Assembly: GCF_902830275.1 (NCBI RefSeq)
Contig: NZ_CADESW010000013.1
Location: 1-64,000 of the forward strand
Origin: Burkholderia stagnalis
GTDB taxonomy: Bacteria > Pseudomonadota > Gammaproteobacteria > Burkholderiales > Burkholderiaceae
Direction: 5' to 3'
Length of the DNA stretch: 64,000 bases
Position numbers and translations under genes: made by a program. Of the stretch, positions 43,598-51,653 are shown piece by piece. The notes below the pieces were generated by a model. The model saw only the letters and a list, made by a program, of their open reading frames with translations. It made no database searches and was not told the DNA's origin. Each line of letters starts with the position of its first letter. Within the stretch, counting starts at the first letter, position 1.

Positions 43598-45091
43598 ATG
43601 TATACGTTCGGGCGGGTGACGGTTTCCCTTGAGTGTCGCGAAGTATGTGTCGACGGACAGCGCCGCTTCGTCGGAGCCCGGGCGTTCGAGATTCTCGAGC
43701 TGCTGCTGAAGGCCGACGGCAGGCTCGTGTCGAAGGACGAGATCATGCGGGCGGTGTGGCCGAACACGTTCGTCGTCGAAAACAACATCCAGGTGCACAT
43801 CGCGGCGTTGCGCAAGCTGTTCGGCGGCAAGCACGGCTGGATACGCACGGAATCGGGCAGGGGCTATCGCTTCGCGTCGGCGGCGGACCTGGCCGCGGCC
43901 GACCTCCCGCCGGAAACGCCCGGGCACGCGGACGTCGTGGCCCGCGCGGGCGCCGCGCCGCGAAAATGTCCGCTGATCGGCCGTGAAAAGGAGGCCGCCG
44001 AGCTGCATGCGCTGCTCGAGCACGAGGCGGTCGTGACGCTCGTCGGCCCGGGAGGCGTCGGCAAGACGCATCTGGCGCTGGAGGTGGCCGCGGCATGGTC
44101 GGCCGCGCGCGGCATCGATCTTTGCCGGATCGATCTGGCCGGCTGCCAGGGCGAGGCGACGCTGGAATCCGCGGTGCTGGAGGCGCTCGAACTGCCGGGC
44201 AGGTCCGATGCCGAGCCTGCCGACGTCGTGCGCGCGATCGGCGAGCGGCGCGTCATGCTGGTGCTTGACAATGCGGAGCAGCACGTCGACGAACTGGCGG
44301 ATCTCTGCGAAGCGATCGTCGCGGCGAACCCCGGCGCGGTGCTCGTCGTGACGAGCCGCGAGCCCCTGCGCGTCGCGGGCGAGCGCGTCTATCGCGTCGG
44401 GCCGTTGGCCGTGCCGCCGGCCGGCGCGACCGACGGCGATATCGCCGCGTGCGGCGCCGTACGCATGTTCCGGACGCGGGCGCGCGCGATGGGCGCCGAC
44501 CTTGCGGCGGACCCGAAGACGCTGGACGCGATCGCGACCCTCTGCCGCCGTCTCAGCGGCTTGCCGCTGGCGCTCGAGCTCGGCGCCGCGCGTGTCGCGT
44601 CGCTCGGGATCCAGGGGCTGGCCGCCGATCTCGACACATCCGTGCTGTCGCTGTCCGGCGGGCTGCGCACGGCCCATCCCCGCCAGCAAACCCTCAGGGC
44701 GACCATCGAGTGGAGCTATCGGCTGCTCGACGAAGCGGAGCGCGCCGTGCTCTGCCGCCTCGCGGTGTTTCCGGATGCGTTCCAGCTCGACGCGGCATGC
44801 GCGCTGGCCGCGTGCGACGAACTCGGCGCCGGGCGGGTGCTCGACTGCCTGGTCAGTCTTGCGTCGAAATCGCTGCTGGTGGTTCATTCGGTCGGGCTCT
44901 CGAAGTGCTATTCGTTCCTCGAGGTCGTGCGCGCGTATGCGCTCGAACGGCTGGCGGAGTCGGGCGAAGCCGGCCGCGTCCACGCCCGCTGCGCGGCCTT
45001 TGCGACCAGGGAGCCGGTGCGCGCGGACGCGCTGCGGCCGGCGCCGGCCGTGGCCGCGCAACCCGTGCTGGCCGGCACGCCGTGGGCGTGA
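43598..45091 (+). CDS. Winged-helix / NB-ARC ATPase regulator (short form)
   Basis: 497 residues from the ATG at 43598, which puts the winged helix at the N-terminus ('FVGARAFEILELLLKADGRL', 'VENNIQVHIAALRKLFGGK', 'RTESGRGYRFAS'). NB-ARC: P-loop 'TLVGPGGVGKTHLALEVAAA', 'VMLVLDNAEQHVDELADLCE', 'VLVVTSREPLRVAGERVYRV', 'GLPLALELGAARVASLGIQG', 'IEWSYRLLDEAERAVLCRLA'. As in the gene at 14888, the C-terminal TPR-like sensor of the long paralogue is missing. Divergent from the trifunctional kinase. Confidence 0.85.
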   Translation: MYTFGRVTVSLECREVCVDGQRRFVGARAFEILELLLKADGRLVSKDEIMRAVWPNTFVVENNIQVHIAALRKLFGGKHGWIRTESGRGYRFASAADLAAADLPPETPGHADVVARAGAAPRKCPLIGREKEAAELHALLEHEAVVTLVGPGGVGKTHLALEVAAAWSAARGIDLCRIDLAGCQGEATLESAVLEALELPGRSDAEPADVVRAIGERRVMLVLDNAEQHVDELADLCEAIVAANPGAVLVVTSREPLRVAGERVYRVGPLAVPPAGATDGDIAACGAVRMFRTRARAMGADLAADPKTLDAIATLCRRLSGLPLALELGAARVASLGIQGLAADLDTSVLSLSGGLRTAHPRQQTLRATIEWSYRLLDEAERAVLCRLAVFPDAFQLDAACALAACDELGAGRVLDCLVSLASKSLLVVHSVGLSKCYSFLEVVRAYALERLAESGEAGRVHARCAAFATREPVRADALRPAPAVAAQPVLAGTPWA

Positions 45092-45194
45092 GACGCCGGT
45101 TGCACGGGCATGGCGCGAAGCGGTTGCGCCGTGCATCCCGACCGGGGCGTCGCCGCGATGTTCCGGATTGACAAAATTTTCAGGTTTTCATTTC

Positions 45195-45566
45195 ATGGCG
45201 ATTGTTTGCATCATCGATGACGATGCGTCGGTCCGTAAGAGTCTCGCGAGCCTGCTCAAATCGGCGGGCCATACCGCATTGCCGTTCGCGTCGGGCGAGG
45301 AGTTCCTCGCGAGCGGCCCGCTGGACACGGCGTCCTGCGTGCTGGTCGATCTGAAGATGAAGGGCATGAGCGGCCTCGACGTCCAGCGGCTGCTGGTGCA
45401 GCGCCGATCGACGATCCCGGTCATCTTCATGTCGGCGCACGGCGATGACGAATCGGTCCGCCGCGCGCTCGCACAGGGCGCGGTCGCGTTCATGCGCAAG
45501 CCGTTCCCGTCGGACGATATGCTCAACCTGATCGATCGAATCGCTTCGGCGCCCCCGGCCGCATGA
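45195..45566 (+). CDS. Single-domain response regulator (CheY-like receiver)
   Basis: 123 residues, receiver only: acidic pair 'IVCIIDDDASVRKSL', phospho-acceptor Asp in 'CVLVDLKMKGMSGLDVQ', Thr/Ser position in 'VIFMSAHGDD', Lys in 'FMRKPFPSDDML'. Sequence is FixJ/NodW-like rather than CheY-like. No output domain, so probably a phosphorelay intermediate or decoy between the trifunctional kinase and the next regulator (inference). Confidence 0.88.
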   Translation: MAIVCIIDDDASVRKSLASLLKSAGHTALPFASGEEFLASGPLDTASCVLVDLKMKGMSGLDVQRLLVQRRSTIPVIFMSAHGDDESVRRALAQGAVAFMRKPFPSDDMLNLIDRIASAPPAA

Positions 45567-45630
45567 TCGTGCGGCCCCGGTCTTCGTTCCATCTTCGATG
45601 ATGAATCCTCGGACCTATACAGGGAACGCA

Positions 45631-46305
45631 ATGGCGAGCACGCAGGATACGACTCCGGCCGGCCGCGCGGGCACGGGCGATCCCGCGCGGATCGTCTATG
45701 TGGTCGACGACGACGAAACGCTCCGGCGCTCGTTGAGCGCGCTGTTGCGCTCGGCGGGATTTCGCGCCGAGACGTTCGCGTCGTCGCGCGCATTCCTCGC
45801 GTTCGAGCGGCCCGACGTGCCGAGCTGCCTGATCCTCGACGTACGTCTGGCCGGCGAGAACGGGCTCGCCGTTCAGGAGGAGACGGCGCGCGCGGGCCTG
45901 AGCGTGCCCATCCTGTTCATGACGGGCTACGGCGACGTGGCCACGACGGTCAAGGCGATGAAGGGCGGCGCGCTCGATTTCCTGACGAAACCGTTCGACG
46001 ACGAGGCGATGCTCGACGCCGTGCGCCGGGCGCTTGCCCGCGACGGCGAACGCCTCGCGCGCGAGCGCGTGCTGGAGCCGATTCGCCGCGCCTACGCGTC
46101 GTTGACGCCGCGCGAGCGCGAGGTGATGAGCCATGTGATCGCCGGCCGGATGAACAAGCAGATCGCGTCGGCGCTCGGCCTCCAGGAAATCACGGTCAAG
46201 GTGCATCGGGCGCAGGTCATGAAGAAGATGCAGGCGCGCACGCTGCCGGATCTCGTGCGCAAGGCCGAAGCGCTCGGCGTCGGCCCGGCCGGCGTGCGCG
46301 ATTGA
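45631..46305 (+). CDS. FixJ-type response regulator (LuxR/NarL output)
   Basis: 224 residues; ATG at 45631 preceded by AGGGA (ATGs at 45598/45601 are less likely). Receiver 'RIVYVVDDDETLRRSLSALL', Asp in 'CLILDVRLAGENGLAVQEE', 'LFMTGYGDVATTVKAMKGGA', 'FLTKPFDDEAML'; LuxR HTH 'LTPREREVMSHVIAGRMNKQ', 'IASALGLQEITVKVHRAQVM'. Begins 64 bp after the single-domain receiver, probably one transcript. Likely effector of the histidine kinase at 38170. Confidence 0.9.
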   Translation: MASTQDTTPAGRAGTGDPARIVYVVDDDETLRRSLSALLRSAGFRAETFASSRAFLAFERPDVPSCLILDVRLAGENGLAVQEETARAGLSVPILFMTGYGDVATTVKAMKGGALDFLTKPFDDEAMLDAVRRALARDGERLARERVLEPIRRAYASLTPREREVMSHVIAGRMNKQIASALGLQEITVKVHRAQVMKKMQARTLPDLVRKAEALGVGPAGVRD

Positions 46306-46329
46306 GCCTGCGCACCGGCCGCCGCAAAA

Positions 46330-46382
46330 TTCAGAACGTTTCAGCCTGAATACAGGACATTCGCGCCCGGTGCGCCTACATT
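46330..46382 (+). promoter_or_regulatory. TTCAG-repeat promoter for the MscS/CNBD gene
   Basis: TTCAGAACGTTTCAG (46330-46344) gives two repeats 10 bp apart, ATACAGGACA (46350-46359) the third element with AGGACA, then 17 nt to TACATT (46377-46382). The first 18 bases (TTCAGAACGTTTCAGCCT) are identical to the element before the cytochrome operon 8 kb away. Confidence 0.6.
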
Positions 46383-46501
46383 GACGACACGGCGACCGCC
46401 CGGTCGACGTCGCGGAATCCATTGAATGCAAGACAGGCCGATGCCATGCAGCGACGCGCAGTCGTCATGGGTCGCCCTGCGTGCCCGAGTCCCGCTCCGA
46501 T

Positions 46502-47965
46502 ATGCTGAACCTCCCTGATACGGTCGCGTACGGCGCGCCGATCGTGCTTGCCGACCTGGCCGCCTGGCGGCTGCTGGGGCGCGGCCGCTCCACGGCGAAA
46601 GCGGCGTGGCGATGCGCGGCGTTCGCGGCGCTCACCTATGTGCTGTTCGCGACCGGCGTCAGCCCGCTCGCGGTGCCCGCATCGCCCGAGCGCATCGGCC
46701 GCCTTGCCATCCAGGCGATCTGCGTCGCGTGGTGGCTGCAGTGCGCGATCGTGTTCAGCCTGATGCTCGATCATCTGCTGCTGCCGCGCGCATGGCGCAG
46801 CCAGCGGCTGTTTCACGATATCGCCGCGGGCGTCGTCTTCGGCGCGGCCGCGGTCGCCGCATTGGGCTATTCGCTCGGCCTGCCGCTGAGCGGCCTGGTC
46901 GCGACCTCCGGGGCTGTGGCCGTGATACTCGGCCTCGCCGTGCAGAACACGCTGAACGATGTGTTCTCCGGCCTGGTCCTGAACACCACGCAGCCGTTTC
47001 GCTTGAACGATACGGTGTCCATCGGCGATCTGGAAGGGCGGATCGTCGAAAGCAACTGGCGTGCGACGAAGCTGATCGACAGCCTCGGCAACCTCGTCGT
47101 CGTGCCGAACAGCACCGCCGCCCGCGCGACGATCGTCAACCTCAGCGAGCCCGCGAACACGCATGGCGTGACGCTGACGCTCGAGGTCGATCCCGCAGTG
47201 CGGCCCGCCGTCGTGATCGACGCGCTCGGCCGGGCCGCCGCCAGTTCGCTCGACGTGCTGGCCAGTCCGGAACCGGTCGCGCTCGTCAAGGCGTTCGGGA
47301 CGAACTCGGTCGAATACGCGCTCATCTGTTACGTCGACGCGCTGCAGAAGAAGGTGGCCGTGCGCAACCGGCTTTACGATCTCGCCCATCGGCATCTGGC
47401 CGCCGCCGGCGTTGCATTGCGCCCGCTCGCGGTGACGGCCGCGGAGCGCGGCTCCGCTTCGCGCCGCGAGCGGCTGCTGCGCGCGGTCGAACTATTCGCG
47501 CGCCTCGACGACGAGGATCTCGCGGTGCTCGCCGACACGCTCGCATCGCGCGCGTTCGGCAAGGGCGACGTGATCTATGCGTCGGATTCCGAAACGCGCC
47601 TGCTGACGATCGTCGAATCGGGCGTGGCGTCGGTGCGCGTACCGGGCGCGGCGGGCGACGTGGAGGTCAGGCGGATGGCGCCCGGCGATGCGATCGGCCA
47701 GTCGGTCGTGCTCGCCGGCACGCGGCTTCACGCGACCGTTTACGCCGTGACCGCCGTGACGGTCTATCAGCTGCGCGGTCGCGACTTGTCCCCGCTCATC
47801 AGCAGCAAGCCCGAACTCGGCAGGTTGATGTGCGAATCCCTCACCGAGCACATCGCGACGGAGGAAAGGGTGATGATTCCGCCGGCCGTGCAGGCGCATG
47901 CGTCGTTCAGCCTGGTTGCGTGGATCGAGAAGGAGATGAAGCGCTTTCACGATTCGATCGCCTGA
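46502..47965 (+). CDS. MscS-type channel with C-terminal cyclic-nucleotide-binding domain
   Basis: 487 residues. About four transmembrane segments in the first ~160, the pore-lining/MscS segment 'GLAVQNTLNDVFSGLVLNTT' and beta domain 'QPFRLNDTVSIGDLEGRIVE', 'LVVVPNSTAARATIVNLS'. From ~330 a Crp-type cNMP fold: 'LFARLDDEDLAVLADTLASR', 'FGKGDVIYASDSETRLLTIV', 'MAPGDAIGQSVVLAGTRLHA'. This is the bacterial cyclic-nucleotide-gated (bCNG) branch of MscS channels. The ATG at 46502 was chosen over an upstream GTG. Preceded by a repeat-type promoter. Confidence 0.88.
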   Translation: MLNLPDTVAYGAPIVLADLAAWRLLGRGRSTAKAAWRCAAFAALTYVLFATGVSPLAVPASPERIGRLAIQAICVAWWLQCAIVFSLMLDHLLLPRAWRSQRLFHDIAAGVVFGAAAVAALGYSLGLPLSGLVATSGAVAVILGLAVQNTLNDVFSGLVLNTTQPFRLNDTVSIGDLEGRIVESNWRATKLIDSLGNLVVVPNSTAARATIVNLSEPANTHGVTLTLEVDPAVRPAVVIDALGRAAASSLDVLASPEPVALVKAFGTNSVEYALICYVDALQKKVAVRNRLYDLAHRHLAAAGVALRPLAVTAAERGSASRRERLLRAVELFARLDDEDLAVLADTLASRAFGKGDVIYASDSETRLLTIVESGVASVRVPGAAGDVEVRRMAPGDAIGQSVVLAGTRLHATVYAVTAVTVYQLRGRDLSPLISSKPELGRLMCESLTEHIATEERVMIPPAVQAHASFSLVAWIEKEMKRFHDSIA

Positions 47966-48057
47966 GATGCGGCGATCGGCTGCGGCCCGGTTATCGGGAG
48001 CGGCGCAGCGTCATGAAGGCCCGTTGCAACTCCGCGATGAAGTCGACAGCACGAACG

Positions 48058-48378
48058 TCAGCCTGGCTGCGTCGCCGCCCACGCATCCTGTCCGGTCCGC
48101 GCCTCGACCGTCCGGACGAAATCGGAAACGCTCAGCGGGACGGTATCGGCCCTGGCATCCGAACGTGCCTTCCGGGCGACGCCGAGGATCGGCTCCAGGT
48201 GTTCATAAAAGCAGGTGAGCTGCCGCGCGTCCGACGCCAGTCGCTCGAGATCGTGCACCGCTTCGAGGATCGCCCGCGAAATATGAAAACGCTGCAGCCC
48301 GCGCGCGATGCGAACCTGAAAGACGACGCCGTCACCGTTATGCGGGACTCCTGCCCATACGAGCGAAGCGCTGCCCAT
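48058..48378 (-). CDS. Small DUF1488-like protein
   Basis: 106 residues, ATG at 48378 with a strong RBS (CGGAGG). 'GDGVVFQVRIARGLQRFHIS', 'RAILEAVHDLERLASDARQL' and 'TCFYEHLEPILGVARKARS' resemble the small DUF1488 fold; the last ~40 residues are an extension. Function unknown. Divergent from a 71-residue gene. Confidence 0.6.
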   Translation of the reverse strand: MGSASLVWAGVPHNGDGVVFQVRIARGLQRFHISRAILEAVHDLERLASDARQLTCFYEHLEPILGVARKARSDARADTVPLSVSDFVRTVEARTGQDAWAATQPG

Positions 48379-48456
48379 GAAGCCTCCGAATGGCCGTATT
48401 TGTCGTACCAATATATTAAGCGTGCGTCTTGATGGACACACGGGTATTTCAAAATT

Positions 48457-48468
48457 GTGACGTGTCAC
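48457..48468. promoter_or_regulatory. GTGAC-GT-GTCAC palindrome between two small genes
   Basis: A perfect 5+5 palindrome in the divergent gap 48379-48584. With TTGTGA/TCACCG flanks it loosely resembles a CRP/FNR-family site, though the spacing (4 nt) is FNR-like while the half-site is CRP-like. Confidence 0.3.
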
Positions 48469-48584
48469 CGATCGGTATTTTTTGCAGCGATCGCAATATT
48501 GCGGCGCAGCATGAACCCCCGTAGACTGGGCTCGTGCGTTCGAAGCAGTTACCCCTCGGTCGCTCCATGACGGGAGAGCACGCC

Positions 48585-48800
48585 ATGACGACTTCTGCAC
48601 CACCACCGGGCCAGTCGCCCGCCGTCCTCCATGTATTCGAGCAGGATGGCGGCTGGCATTGGGGCATCACGATTCCGCGTTCCACGGGATGCGGCTTCAA
48701 ATTGATCGCATTCAGCGAGGAAATCTTTTCCGCCGAGGATGCGGCCCAGCGCGACGGCGCGCGAGCGCTGGCGATCGTCGAGGCGGGCGGCGACAGCTGA
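48585..48800 (+). CDS. Small hypothetical protein
   Basis: 71 residues; the ATG at 48585 has GGGAGAG in RBS position (an earlier ATG at 48567 is less likely). 'QDGGWHWGITIPRSTGCGFK' and 'IAFSEEIFSAEDAAQRDGAR' suggest a compact alpha/beta mini-protein. No known family. Confidence 0.55.
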   Translation: MTTSAPPPGQSPAVLHVFEQDGGWHWGITIPRSTGCGFKLIAFSEEIFSAEDAAQRDGARALAIVEAGGDS

Positions 48801-49408
48801 AACGCTGCGAAAACGGTCGTTTTTGCCGGGTCCGGCGCGTGTCGCGGCATTCGTGCAGCGCGTGCCGGGTTGGGTGCGAAGCCAACCGTCGGTCGGTCAT
48901 TGCCGGTTTCGCGCCCGGGAATGCCGGCCCGTTATACGACCGCGCCGATTCGCGCTTGAATTCGATCGCGCGCATATAATCCAGCCCCGTTTTTATTTCC
49001 TTATCCTGACTTTCGGATTCGAGTTTCGACGATCCAGATAACCATATCGATTTCCGAAATTCCGCAGCGGTTTTATTCGAAATCGCACGCAATTCGGCAA
49101 TGCAATTATCGCGAACGCATACGCATGCTGCCAAGCAGCAAAATTCGCGCGATCGCGTCTTGCATCTTCCGGATTTCCTCCTATGCTCAATCACATAACT
49201 GCATGGCGCTCCATTCCGGCGATCACGATTTGCCAGCGGGTGGAAGATCGGCCATGTCACCGCTGCGCTCCCCGTGCTTTTCTGATTTCCGTTTTCAAAA
49301 CGGACGGCGTTTTTTTTGCCTCCGCCGCGTGGAAATAGCCTTGATGTTGCCTGTTATCGAATTGTCGTGATTCGACCAGTTTGATTGCTGGACACGAAGG
49401 AGCATCCC
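48801..49408. other. AT-rich gene-free region before the polyketide cluster
   Basis: 608 bp with no convincing coding frame. From ~48950 it is clearly richer in A/T than its neighbours, with TATAAT at 48975-48980 (no well-spaced -35 seen) and, near 49291-49320, a short CCGTTTTCAAAACGG palindrome followed by a T run. It presumably contains the promoter of the genes from 49409 onward and would be a natural H-NS target. Confidence 0.45.
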
Positions 49409-49909
49409 ATGAGGCAAGCCAGTCGATCCATCATCTCGCGCGTATGGCCGGCAGCGGTCGCGCATCTGTTCAGCCGGCATCGCGACGCGGCATCGGCCGA
49501 CGCCGGAGATGCCTCACCGGCGCCATCCCCGGCCCGTTTCGACGCAAGCGCCGCGCAAGAGGATCGCGCGAATCACGCGAGCTGGCTCGACGAGCGTTCG
49601 TTCTGCCTCTACGTGCCGACCGATCCCGACGGCGCCGAATGGCAGCTCGCCGCGTGGGCCGACCGGCTGCGCACGCTGGGCCTCGCGTCGATCGTGACGA
49701 CGGCCCGCGAGCCGCGGCGGGACAGCCTCGACGTGCTCAGCGCCGGCTGCGAGTCGGGTGTCTCCGAGGCCGAGCCCTATCTCGAAGTGGTCGTCGGCGG
49801 CGAGACAGGCGCCTTTCTCTACTACCGCGGCGACGAGATCGAACGCGAGCTGGCCGCGTTGCACGAGGTGCTCGATCGCCACGCCCGGGCCGGCCGGCCC
49901 ACGTCCTGA
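49409..49909 (+). CDS. Hypothetical protein upstream of the polyketide genes
   Basis: 166 residues; the ATG at 49409 follows GAAGGAG. Basic N-terminus, a low-complexity Ala/Pro segment to ~60, then a conserved-looking domain ('ASWLDERSFCLYVPTDPDGA', 'EWQLAAWADRLRTLGLASIV', 'PYLEVVVGGETGAFLYYRGD'). No family recognised. Same strand as the polyketide genes, 90 bp before the next gene. Confidence 0.65.
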   Translation: MRQASRSIISRVWPAAVAHLFSRHRDAASADAGDASPAPSPARFDASAAQEDRANHASWLDERSFCLYVPTDPDGAEWQLAAWADRLRTLGLASIVTTAREPRRDSLDVLSAGCESGVSEAEPYLEVVVGGETGAFLYYRGDEIERELAALHEVLDRHARAGRPTS

Positions 49910-49999
49910 CGCACGCACGACGCACGTTTTTCATGACGGCGCATGCAGGCGTCCAGGGTGCCGCCATGCGTGCGCGTCTTCGCCAAGGAGGCTGTCGCG

Positions 50000-50281
50000 A
50001 TGTCAATCGAAGTCATTCCGAGTCAGACCCAGGCCTATCAGCAATGGGTGCAGAGCCTGAACGACACGTACGAGGCGTGGCGCCTGCTCGCCGACACGCA
50101 GCTGCGCGTCAGCCTGCTCGCGGTCGAGGCGTTCCAGTCCGTGTTGCGCGACACGATCGACGACAACACCGCCGGCAAGCTGTTCGGCCAGCCGCTGCGC
50201 GAAGCGATGGCGGTCGCGGTGCGGCTCGCGGCGCCGGGGCCGGCGAACGACGACGCGGCCAACGCGCACGCATCCCGGTGA
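50000..50281 (+). CDS. Small helical protein at the head of the polyketide operon
   Basis: 93 residues with a strong RBS (AAGGAGG). Predominantly helical: 'SQTQAYQQWVQSLNDTYEAW', 'RLLADTQLRVSLLAVEAFQS'. Composition faintly recalls phasin-like proteins, but I cannot assign a family. It ends 7 bp before the acyl ligase and is surely co-transcribed. Confidence 0.65.
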   Translation: MSIEVIPSQTQAYQQWVQSLNDTYEAWRLLADTQLRVSLLAVEAFQSVLRDTIDDNTAGKLFGQPLREAMAVAVRLAAPGPANDDAANAHASR

Positions 50282-50288
50282 GCGCGCG

Positions 50289-51653
50289 ATGACGACCTCT
50301 TTCCAACAGCGGATGCGCGCGTTCGGCACGCGGGCGTGCCTCGTCGCGGCGGGCGAGACCGTCACGTACGACGCGTTTTGCGAGCGGATCGACGCGTGGC
50401 GCGGCGAACTCGACCGGTGGGGCGTGCGGCGCGGCGACACCGTCGCGGTGTGCGGCGATTACGCGCCGAACGTCTGCGCGCTGTTGCTGGCGCTCGCGTT
50501 CGCCGGTGCGATCGTCGTGCCGATCACGTCGGCCGGCGCGAAGCGCGACGAGTTCATCGAGATCGCGGAAGCGGGCTTCGTCGTGACGTTCGACGCGGCG
50601 GGCGCCGCGCAGGTCGAGCGCCGCGCGCCGCCCGCCGATGCGCATCCGCTGATCGCGGGGCTGCGCGTGGCCGACGCGGCCGGCCTGATCCTGTTCAGCT
50701 CGGGGTCGACCGGCCGCAGCAAGGCGTCGCTGCTCGACCTCGACCGCATGATCGCCAGGATCGAACGCGCGAAGGGCCGCGCATACGTGACGCTCGTGTT
50801 CCTGATGCTCGACCACATCGGCGGCATCAACACGCTGCTCAACGTGCTGAGCCAGGGCGGCACGATCGTGACGCCGGCCAACCGCACGCCCGATGCGGTG
50901 TGCGAAGCCATCGCGCGCTACAGCGTCGAGCTGCTGCCCACCAGCCCGACCTTCATCAACATGATGCTGATCTCCGACGCGGCCGCGCGCCACGACCTGT
51001 CGTCGCTGAGGCTGATTACGTACGGCACCGAGCCGATGCCCGAAACGACGCTCGCCGCGCTGCACGACGCGCTGCCGGACGTGAAGCTGAAGCAGACCTA
51101 CGGGTTGTCCGAGCTCGGCATCCTGCCGACGCAGTCGAAGGATTCGGGCTCGCTGTGGATGAAGCTCGGCACCGACGGCTTCGAGCACAAGATCGTCGAC
51201 GGCGTGCTGTGGGTGCGCTCGGAAACGGCGATGCTCGGCTACCTGAACGCGCCGTCGCCGTTCGACGATGAAGGCTGGTTCAACACGCAGGACGTCGTCG
51301 AGACGGACGGCGACTACGTGCGCGTGCTCGGGCGTCGTTCGGAAATCATCAACGTGGGCGGCGAAAAGGTCTACCCGAGCGAGGTCGAGAACACGCTGCT
51401 GGCGGCCGGCAACGTGCGCGACGTGACCGTGTCGGGCCGGCCCAATCCGGTGACCGGCCACGTCGTGGTCGCGCACGTGTCGCTGATCGAGCCGGAAGGG
51501 CAGGCGGCGCTCGTCGCGCGGCTGCGTGAATTCTGCGCGAGCCGCCTCGAACGTTTCAAGGTGCCGGTGCATATCGTGATCGACGAAGGCGCGCATCACA
51601 ACGACCGGTTCAAGAAGGCCAGAGCGTCACGAACGACGGAGCAACCCGTATGA
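50289..51653 (+). CDS. Acyl-AMP ligase / acyl-CoA synthetase-like enzyme
   Basis: 454 residues, slightly short for the ANL superfamily. A3 motif 'LILFSSGSTGRSKASLLD' (~134-151), A5 'TYGLSELGILP', A7/A8 'GEKVYPSEVENTLLA' preceded by 'VLGRRSEIINVGG', and a C-terminal basic end 'NDRFKKARASR' at the A10 lysine position. Expected to adenylate a carboxylic acid and load it on CoA or on the free ACP encoded two genes downstream. The 4-bp overlap with the SDR gene indicates one operon. Confidence 0.85.
   Translation: MTTSFQQRMRAFGTRACLVAAGETVTYDAFCERIDAWRGELDRWGVRRGDTVAVCGDYAPNVCALLLALAFAGAIVVPITSAGAKRDEFIEIAEAGFVVTFDAAGAAQVERRAPPADAHPLIAGLRVADAAGLILFSSGSTGRSKASLLDLDRMIARIERAKGRAYVTLVFLMLDHIGGINTLLNVLSQGGTIVTPANRTPDAVCEAIARYSVELLPTSPTFINMMLISDAAARHDLSSLRLITYGTEPMPETTLAALHDALPDVKLKQTYGLSELGILPTQSKDSGSLWMKLGTDGFEHKIVDGVLWVRSETAMLGYLNAPSPFDDEGWFNTQDVVETDGDYVRVLGRRSEIINVGGEKVYPSEVENTLLAAGNVRDVTVSGRPNPVTGHVVVAHVSLIEPEGQAALVARLREFCASRLERFKVPVHIVIDEGAHHNDRFKKARASRTTEQPV

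Noticed and set aside
49381..50292. 303-codon plus-strand frame spanning the two small genes before the polyketide cluster
   Set aside because: Low-complexity Arg-rich translation; the two smaller genes in other frames each have a strong RBS.
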